Positions 18,912-25,913 of a DNA stretch of 59,122 nt are shown here, piece by piece. The translations under genes and the position numbers were made by a program. The stretch is from Ignavibacteria bacterium (lineage in GTDB: Bacteria; Bacteroidota; Ignavibacteria; UBA10030; SZUA-254), in NCBI GenBank assembly GCA_016178625.1, contig JACOSX010000047.1:1-59122 (forward strand), read 5' to 3'. The notes beneath the pieces were generated by a model that searched no databases, was not told the origin of the DNA, and worked only from the letters and a program-made list of their open reading frames with translations. Position 1 is the first letter of the stretch; the number at the start of each line of letters is the position of its first letter.

Positions 18912-19757
18912 ATGAAAAGACCAACAAGAAAAAAGAAATCAGGAAAACTTCATACTAGTGATTATCTCAAGAATATTGGAGTTCCGGAAATCACACCGGC
19001 GACAAGTCCCTTCGATCCGGGCTACGATCCTGTGACACTCGAAAGCCATCTTGAACAAAGCTCACATCTGATGTCCATTCTGAAGATCTCTATGGCGTGC
19101 TGGATGATCGCCAACGAAAAAGTCACTCGCCGAAAAATTGCCGCTGCAAAAAAATACAAAGTTCCGACTACCACAGGTGGAGGACCCTTTGAAGTGGCAG
19201 TGCAGCAGGGAAAGTTGTTGGAATACCTCGATCTCTGCGCCGACATGGGAGTCACCCGCATTGAGTGTGGCGAGGGGTTCACTGATATGACATTGAAACC
19301 ACGTGACGTGGTCACACTTGCGAATGAGAGAGGACTTGATGTTCAATTTGAGTTGGGGAAAAAACACGAAGGCGCTTTCACAAAGGACGCAGTCGAAGGA
19401 TTGATTGAGCAAGGACATCGATGGCTCGACGCGGGAGCTCTCCAACTTGTCGTTGAGGCACGGGAGAGTGCTAAGGGTGTCGGCTTGTTCGACGATCAAG
19501 GAAACTTTAACTGCACATTCGCCGATCGATTTGCGAAAGCCTTTGGTCACGAAATTGTGATGTTCGAAGCTCCAAACAAACCGAGTCAGTTTGCTCTTTT
19601 AGATTATTTCGGTCGGGAAGTACACCTGTGCAATGTCCGGCTTGAAGAAGTGCTACGAGTGGAAATCTATAGGCGCGGACTTCACTCAGATGCGTTCGAG
19701 AAAGAAAACCTTCGTCCGCGACTACCAGAACAATCCCGCACAACAGTGAAAGGTTGA
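18912..19757 (+). CDS. ComA-like (phosphosulfolactate synthase family) protein, divergent
   Basis: GGGPFEVAVQQGKLLEYLDLCADMGVTRIECGEGF; VQFELGKKHEG; LDAGALQLVVEARES; VMFEAPNKPSQFALLDYFGREVHLCNV; RRGLHSD. These follow the ComA block order. Confidence 0.8.
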   Translation: MKRPTRKKKSGKLHTSDYLKNIGVPEITPATSPFDPGYDPVTLESHLEQSSHLMSILKISMACWMIANEKVTRRKIAAAKKYKVPTTTGGGPFEVAVQQGKLLEYLDLCADMGVTRIECGEGFTDMTLKPRDVVTLANERGLDVQFELGKKHEGAFTKDAVEGLIEQGHRWLDAGALQLVVEARESAKGVGLFDDQGNFNCTFADRFAKAFGHEIVMFEAPNKPSQFALLDYFGREVHLCNVRLEEVLRVEIYRRGLHSDAFEKENLRPRLPEQSRTTVKG

Positions 19758-19769
19758 GGAGATCACACT

Positions 19770-20486
19770 ATGGACTGTAGGGTAGTCATCGATTGTTTCC
19801 CGGACAGTGTCCGACGATATAGAGAAGGATACGCGATTGTCGCCATTGATGTTATTCGCGCAACCACGACAGCGGTTACAGCAGTCGCAATGGGCAGAAG
19901 GTGTTTTCCTGTTCCATCGATCGAAATGGCAGTCCCACTCGCGGCGCGGCTGGATCATCCATTGCTTGTTGGCGAGCTCGGCGGCAATATGCCCTACGGC
20001 TTCGACATGAACAATAGTCCGGCAGAGATGGTGCACCGGAACGATCTGATGCGTCCGATGATTCTGTTGTCGTCATCCGGAACACAACTAATGCACAACG
20101 CGAAAGATTGCGACGCCGCCTACGTTGCCTGTTTCCGCAATCATGGCGCGATCGTCAATCATCTCAAGGATCGCCACCACAGAGTCGCCGTTATCGGCGC
20201 TGGGACGCGAGGAGAATTCCGTGAAGAAGACCAGATGTGCTGCGCATGGATTGCAGAGAGTCTCATGAAGGTAGGATTCAAACCCGAAGACGATCAGACT
20301 CTCGACGTCATCAAGAGGTGGAGCGGTGCGCCGGTTGAAGCGTGCGCAAGTGGCAAGAGTGCCGAGTATCTTCGCAAGAGTGGTCAGACAAAGGATCTCG
20401 ATTTTATTCTGACTCACATAAACGACCTCGATTCAGCGTTTATGTTCAAGCATGATGAAGTCGTGAGGATTCCGATTTCGGAGTAA
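19770..20486 (+). CDS. ComB-like (2-phosphosulfolactate phosphatase family)
   Basis: AIDVIRATTTAVTAVAMGRR; LLVGELGGNMPYGFDMNNSPAEM; SSSGTQLM; VAVIGAGTRGEFREEDQMCCAWI. Confidence 0.88.
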   Translation: MDCRVVIDCFPDSVRRYREGYAIVAIDVIRATTTAVTAVAMGRRCFPVPSIEMAVPLAARLDHPLLVGELGGNMPYGFDMNNSPAEMVHRNDLMRPMILLSSSGTQLMHNAKDCDAAYVACFRNHGAIVNHLKDRHHRVAVIGAGTRGEFREEDQMCCAWIAESLMKVGFKPEDDQTLDVIKRWSGAPVEACASGKSAEYLRKSGQTKDLDFILTHINDLDSAFMFKHDEVVRIPISE

Positions 20487-20603
20487 GGGACCGACCAACA
20501 CCTCGCTTGATGTCTGAACCGGGGAGCGTTCAAGGAAGAATCAAATCTTCGTTTTTACTGTCAAGAAAAAAATCTTTAGTACAATGTTAGAAGGAACATC
20601 GAC

Positions 20604-21344
20604 ATGGCTACCATCGCAAAACCAAAAACCGCAGAAATGAATCCCGGACCGGGCTTCCGGATTCGATCACAAATTTCACGGCCTGATCCGAAAGTTATTG
20701 TCGGACTTGGAGAATTTGATACGCCAGTGATTTCAGATCTCATGAATCGTTTATACACAATGAATCCGGCAATTCGAAATCTGACGTCACCAGACCTTAA
20801 GATCCTTGGACCAGCATGCACGGTCAAAGTGTACCCCGGGGACAACCTGATGGTCCACAAATCACTCGATGTTGCGAAACGCGGGGATATCATCGTTGTC
20901 GATGCGGCGGGATCGCGCATGAATGCAGTCCTCGGCGATCTCGTTTCCACAAAAGCGCGCCACCGAGGCATCTGTGGATTTGTTGTCGATGGGTTTATCC
21001 GCGACATCGAGGGGATCATGAAGCTGAATTTCCCCGTCTATGCACGCGGGGTCACTCCAATCGGACCTCTGCACAGGGGACCGGGAGAAATTAATTTCCC
21101 GATTCAATGTGGCGGGATCGTCGTCAACCCTGGCGACATCATCATCGGCGATATGAACGGCGTCATCGTCGTTCCTCAAGAGATCGCTCCTGATCTTCTT
21201 CTCCGATTACGAGAGCGCAAGGAAGCTGAAGCTGCATACCTCGCTGCTGTTCAACGCGGAGAGTTCTCCAATGCTTGGGTGGACAAATTGTTGGAAGAAG
21301 GTAAGTGTGAGATCATCGAAAACGGACAAAATGTTCAACACTGA
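20604..21344 (+). CDS. RraA-like family (HMG/CHA aldolase - oxaloacetate decarboxylase-like) protein
   Basis: DTPVISDLMNRLY; VDAAGSRMNAVLGDLVSTKARHRGICGFVVDGFIRDIEGI; GVVVNPGD-type IVVNPGDIIIGDMNGVIVVP. Confidence 0.9.
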   Translation: MATIAKPKTAEMNPGPGFRIRSQISRPDPKVIVGLGEFDTPVISDLMNRLYTMNPAIRNLTSPDLKILGPACTVKVYPGDNLMVHKSLDVAKRGDIIVVDAAGSRMNAVLGDLVSTKARHRGICGFVVDGFIRDIEGIMKLNFPVYARGVTPIGPLHRGPGEINFPIQCGGIVVNPGDIIIGDMNGVIVVPQEIAPDLLLRLRERKEAEAAYLAAVQRGEFSNAWVDKLLEEGKCEIIENGQNVQH

Positions 21345-22461
21345 GGCAAAAGAGACAACACGAAGTAGCGGACGGTTGCAGCGTTGGGCTATTCACGTCT
21401 GGCGGCTGGCGTACTACTTGAAATTCGTGTGGGACAAATTAGCAAATCGATGGGGAACGCTGGACGACCCCATGAGAACGAATTTCTACATCGACATGTG
21501 GCGAGCCGCTGCTCAAGAACTCTCGGTGAAGTTTACACAACTCCCCGATGGTTTTTGTGAAGCATCGGTGAACGGACGATCCACGCGCATGTACCAAAAT
21601 CTTATCATGCTGGATCACCCGGTGACAATGAAGCTCGCGCGGAATAAGCCGTTAGTCCTGAAGCTCCTCTCAGATCATGGGATTATGGTGCCGGAGTATT
21701 GTGAGTTTACCCTCCGGAACATCGCTCCGGCAATCGAATTCTTACACCATCATTCCCCATGCGTTGTGAAGCCAGCGCACGGAACTGCCGGCGGTGAGGG
21801 CGTGACGACCAACGTGCGGTCCATTCGCGAGCTCAAACGAGCAGCGATCTTCGCCTCATTATACGGACATACATTATTAATGGAGCGGCAGATTCCCGGA
21901 GAATCCTACCGACTGCTGTATCTCAATGGGGAGCTGATCGACGCTATTCGCCGAAGATCACCGAGGGTGATTGGTGACGGCACATCGACAATTCGCGAAC
22001 TGATTAAACGTGAAAACGAACGGCGCGCATATCTGAACGGTACTGAAGGACTTACGTGGCTCCGCGCCGATCTCGATTGTCGGGCAACGCTTCGAGCGGG
22101 TGGGCGTACGCTCAACACTGTGCCGAAGTCCGGCGAGGAAATCGTTGTCAAACAGGCTGCAAATGATAATTCTTCCAGAGAAAATGAATCGGTCCGTCAC
22201 CTGCTCTGCGACCAGTTAATTCGTGAAGGAGCACGTGCTGCAATGATCGTTGACGTAAGACTTGCTGGTGTCGATCTGATCACAACTGATCCTCGGCGAC
22301 CACTGAAGGAAAGCGGCGGTGTCATCAATGAAGTAAATACAACCCCCGGGCTACATTATCATTACCAAGTGAGCGATAAAGCACATCTGGTTCCCGTGCT
22401 CGTTCCGATCTTGCGGCATCTGTTGGAACTTGACGTTCATCAACAAGTAAATTCATACTGA
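21331..22461 (+). CDS. ATP-grasp ligase resembling the cyanophycin synthetase/GshF-type catalytic domain
   Basis: VVKPAHGTAGGEGVTT; RLLYLNGELIDAIRRRSPRVIGDGTSTIRELI; GGVINEVNTTPGLHYHY. Start taken at ATG 21331. Confidence 0.85.
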   Translation: MFNTEAKETTRSSGRLQRWAIHVWRLAYYLKFVWDKLANRWGTLDDPMRTNFYIDMWRAAAQELSVKFTQLPDGFCEASVNGRSTRMYQNLIMLDHPVTMKLARNKPLVLKLLSDHGIMVPEYCEFTLRNIAPAIEFLHHHSPCVVKPAHGTAGGEGVTTNVRSIRELKRAAIFASLYGHTLLMERQIPGESYRLLYLNGELIDAIRRRSPRVIGDGTSTIRELIKRENERRAYLNGTEGLTWLRADLDCRATLRAGGRTLNTVPKSGEEIVVKQAANDNSSRENESVRHLLCDQLIREGARAAMIVDVRLAGVDLITTDPRRPLKESGGVINEVNTTPGLHYHYQVSDKAHLVPVLVPILRHLLELDVHQQVNSY

Positions 22462-22472
22462 ACGAATAGCAA

Positions 22473-23768
22473 GTGAACCAGCAACCGACAATATCTCCTT
22501 CTCTTCCACCTGCCATCCTTATTGGTGGCGGAGCGATCGCGCTCTCAGTTGCGCGATGCCTCGGACGACAGGGAATCACCGTGTACGCTTTGGACGGTCC
22601 ATCATCGGAAGCGCGGTATTCGAAATACTGCACGTGGATTCCGCTCCCGTACAACGCTGGAAATATCTTCAACAATGGGAATACCCAACACCTCTGGGAA
22701 AATTGGCTGTTGGGCGAAGCGACGCGAATCCATAAGGGAGCCGTCGTGCTGCCCTGTTCTGACGAAGGTCTTGAACTGATCATCAACCATCGAGCAACAC
22801 TTGAGAAACATTACAAAGTGATTGAAGCAAACGACGATGTGATTCGCTCGATGTTAGACAAAGCACTCACGTATGAGCTCGCTCAGAAGTTGAACGTCCC
22901 GGCACCGCGAATATGGCAAGTCGACACACAGGCAGATCTGCTAAAGCATCTGGATGAATTTCGATACCCATGCGCGCTAAAACCCCGTTCATCCCATGAT
23001 TTCGTCAAGCATTTTCCATCGCTGAAGATGTTCATCGTCGATTCGTCAGAGGAATTGATTCGGGTATTTGCCGATGTCCAACAGTACAATCTACAAATGA
23101 TTGTGACAGAACTTATTCCCCAAAGTCCGGAAGGGTATTGGAGCTATTACAGTTATCTCGATGAAGCTGGTACTCCGTTGTTCCATTTCACGAAACGGAA
23201 ACTGCGTCAATACCCAAATACCTTCGGCCTTGGAACGTATCATGTCACCGATTGGAATGCGGAAGTCGCAGAGGCGGGTTTGAGATTTTTCAAGGCAATT
23301 GGCCTTCGCGGCGTCGGCAACGTTGAGTTCATGCGAGACCCACGCGATGGTCAACTCAAGCTGATCGAATGTAACGCCCGCTTCACACTCACCACAGAGC
23401 TTGTCGCCTCGAGCGGGATTGACATCGCGTCGATCGCATACAACAGGTTGACCGGGCGAGCAATTCCACGAGTCGATTCTTATCGCACCGGTCTGTACAC
23501 CATTCGACCGACGAGTGATTTTCTTGCATTCTTGGAGATGAGACGCCGAGGCGAACTGACATTCCTTGAGTGGGTGAAGAGTATTTCGCATCGTCAGCAG
23601 CTTCTCATTTTCCACTGGAGCGATCCAGTGCCGGCACTAGCTCGAAGCAGACCATTTTTCTCGAGGCAAATCAGGAAACTCATCGGAGCGCTTCCCTTTA
23701 CCCAACGGACGGTCGGCGCTGACGTAAAGACTGTTTCCCGATCAACCGTGAAAGGCGGCTCGTTGTAA
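22473..23768 (+). CDS. ATP-grasp carboxylate-amine ligase-like protein (GTG start)
   Basis: AILIGGGAIALSVARCLGRQGITVYALDG; CALKPRSSHDF; VGNVEFMRDPRDGQLKLIECNARF. Confidence 0.85.
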   Translation: MNQQPTISPSLPPAILIGGGAIALSVARCLGRQGITVYALDGPSSEARYSKYCTWIPLPYNAGNIFNNGNTQHLWENWLLGEATRIHKGAVVLPCSDEGLELIINHRATLEKHYKVIEANDDVIRSMLDKALTYELAQKLNVPAPRIWQVDTQADLLKHLDEFRYPCALKPRSSHDFVKHFPSLKMFIVDSSEELIRVFADVQQYNLQMIVTELIPQSPEGYWSYYSYLDEAGTPLFHFTKRKLRQYPNTFGLGTYHVTDWNAEVAEAGLRFFKAIGLRGVGNVEFMRDPRDGQLKLIECNARFTLTTELVASSGIDIASIAYNRLTGRAIPRVDSYRTGLYTIRPTSDFLAFLEMRRRGELTFLEWVKSISHRQQLLIFHWSDPVPALARSRPFFSRQIRKLIGALPFTQRTVGADVKTVSRSTVKGGSL

Positions 23769-23770
23769 GA

Positions 23771-24850
23771 ATGATAACGATCTCCAAAGATGAACTCGAG
23801 CTGTTCGCGACGGATTTGTTGCTCGCCGCGAAGTCCTCGCGGGAAGATGCCGAGCTCGTCGCCCATTCGCTGGTATGGGCAGATCTGCGCGGTCGACAAC
23901 CACAGGGCGTTTTTCGCATCCCCGTGCTGGTAACGATGATCCACCATGGTTTGATTACTTCTCCAACTGAAATGAATTGGTCTAAGCGTTCCGAAGTCAT
24001 GTATCATCTCGACGCGGGAAATGGATTTGGTCAGGTCGCGGGTTATCGGGCGATGCAAAAAGCAATTGACATCGCCAAGAAAATCGGCATCGGCATGGTA
24101 ACAGTGAATAGGAGCAACCACTTTGGCGCCGCTTCATACTTCTGCGCGCTGGCAGCAGATGCACAGTGTGTAGGACTGACCTTCACTAATGCTACACCTA
24201 AAGTGGCGCCATTCGGCGGAACCAAGCCGATCCTTGGAACAAATCCGGTTGCCTTCGGGTGTCCGACATCTTCCGGTGTTCCGATCCTCGTTGATTTCTC
24301 AACGTCATCGATAGCAGGCTCGACCATCAGAACAATTACCGAAGGTGGCGGTCGATTGCCCAAAGGTGTCGCTCTCGATGCATCCGGACAACCAACAACC
24401 GATCCTGCAGCACTTTCATCAGGTTGCTTGTTACCTGCTGCGGGTGCAAAAGGGTATGGTCTTGGTCTTATGATCGAAATCTTCTGCGGTATCCTCGCAG
24501 GCGCAGGCATGAGCCATGAAGTTGGTCCGTTCTACTCTACATGGAAACGACCCGTCAATTCAGGTCACATGATGATGGCGATCGACATCAGCCGACTTCA
24601 GCCGTTGGATATGTATTTTGATCGACTGGATCAACTCATCAAGGAAATCAAGAGTTCGCCTACGCTGGAACATGTCGACGAAGTCTTGATCCCCGGTGAG
24701 GTTCGTGGAAGATTCGCGGATCAATTTTCTCGCGAAGGGATTCCGCTCAACGACGAGACGATCCATGGATTGGAAAATCTCGCTCGTTCTCTCGCGGTCG
24801 AAGTACCTTGGAAACAGGCAGCGCCGGTCAGCGTTCACGATAAACAGTAG
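23771..24850 (+). CDS. Malate/L-lactate dehydrogenase family 2 (Ldh2; same family as ComC sulfolactate dehydrogenase)
   Basis: VNRSNHFGAASYFCALAA; PFGGTKPILGTNPVAFGCP; LPAAGAKGYGLGLMIEIFCGILAGA. Confidence 0.88.
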   Translation: MITISKDELELFATDLLLAAKSSREDAELVAHSLVWADLRGRQPQGVFRIPVLVTMIHHGLITSPTEMNWSKRSEVMYHLDAGNGFGQVAGYRAMQKAIDIAKKIGIGMVTVNRSNHFGAASYFCALAADAQCVGLTFTNATPKVAPFGGTKPILGTNPVAFGCPTSSGVPILVDFSTSSIAGSTIRTITEGGGRLPKGVALDASGQPTTDPAALSSGCLLPAAGAKGYGLGLMIEIFCGILAGAGMSHEVGPFYSTWKRPVNSGHMMMAIDISRLQPLDMYFDRLDQLIKEIKSSPTLEHVDEVLIPGEVRGRFADQFSREGIPLNDETIHGLENLARSLAVEVPWKQAAPVSVHDKQ

Positions 24851-24900
24851 TTCATCACTATCACAATGTTCATGTTCCAACAAGATCAAGGAGTTTCAGA

Positions 24901-25890
24901 ATGAGCCGTACAATGTTCAGCTTCGATCCTGCTCAATGTGCCGGGCAGTTCGCGGCAGAAGGGTATGTCCATATCCCTCATGGTGTGACAAAGGAATTCT
25001 ATGCTAAGATGGCGAAGCAGGTGGACGAATACATGAAAACCAAACTCCTGAAAGAATTCGCGATCGGCGACAAGCAGCAAGCGCGGTACGAATTCCCCGA
25101 AGATGCAGATTACGTGAATGAACTTTTTGGTGCCGTTGGTAGGGTGTGTGGCTTGGATCCTAAAGAGCTGGTGCTTTCCGAGCGTCATATCAAGGGATAT
25201 GAAGCAAACGCAGACCCGGAACCGCATGCTCACAAGGATCGATTCGCTTCTCAAATTTCAGTGGGGATTTCCGTTCACGTACGAGAAGGATCTACACTGG
25301 TGCTCTATCCGTATGATGACACGGCGGTCAATCCGTTCAACGCGTCAACATTGTTGAGGGCAAGCCTTTCTCCCGATCGTTATCCGGAACCGACACTGAA
25401 ACGCGCGCGTCGAGTAGAAATAAATGATGCAGCGGGAGATGTCATCATATTCCGTGGACATCAGTTCTGGCATTTACGAGCGAATCCCGCCCTCACGACA
25501 ATGCTCTATCTTAAGCTGAACGCCTTCAACTGCGATCCTCTAGGAGAAGATCCAAAGACGGAGGAATACAAAAAGCGTACACAAGTGGCGGTGAGTATGA
25601 ACGATCACCAGCTTGAGAACATGGTTCCGATGATCGGTCGGCGCGTGGATTACTTCCATCGACACTATAATAGAGACTGGGTGGAGGTCCTTGGAGTCGT
25701 GCTGTGGGGAGAGAAACACTTCACGGTGGATGGAGATGAATTCTCCGCTCTCCAACAGATGGATGGCAAGCGCACAGTCCGGTCGGTGGTGCAATCTATG
25801 AACGGCAATGTTAACCGCGCCGAGATGCTCAAGAAGTTCCGTCGCCTTGCAACACGCGGCGTGATCGATCTCGTCGCTCCATTAGATTAA
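24901..25890 (+). CDS. 2OG-Fe(II) oxygenase/phytanoyl-CoA hydroxylase-like protein with a C-terminal winged-helix/PqqD-like segment
   Basis: Candidate HxD (PHAHKDRF) and distal His (RGHQFWHLR); C-terminal FSALQQMDGKRTVRSVVQSMNGNVNRAEMLKKFRRLATRGVIDLV. Confidence 0.55.
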   Translation: MSRTMFSFDPAQCAGQFAAEGYVHIPHGVTKEFYAKMAKQVDEYMKTKLLKEFAIGDKQQARYEFPEDADYVNELFGAVGRVCGLDPKELVLSERHIKGYEANADPEPHAHKDRFASQISVGISVHVREGSTLVLYPYDDTAVNPFNASTLLRASLSPDRYPEPTLKRARRVEINDAAGDVIIFRGHQFWHLRANPALTTMLYLKLNAFNCDPLGEDPKTEEYKKRTQVAVSMNDHQLENMVPMIGRRVDYFHRHYNRDWVEVLGVVLWGEKHFTVDGDEFSALQQMDGKRTVRSVVQSMNGNVNRAEMLKKFRRLATRGVIDLVAPLD

Positions 25891-25913
25891 TCATTCGATA
25901 AGAACGTGCCAGT

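Noticed and set aside
18912-24850. Coenzyme M biosynthesis operon
   Set aside because: No ComDE-like decarboxylase or ComE/F steps are seen and the setting is an EPS operon; a complete coenzyme M pathway is not supported.
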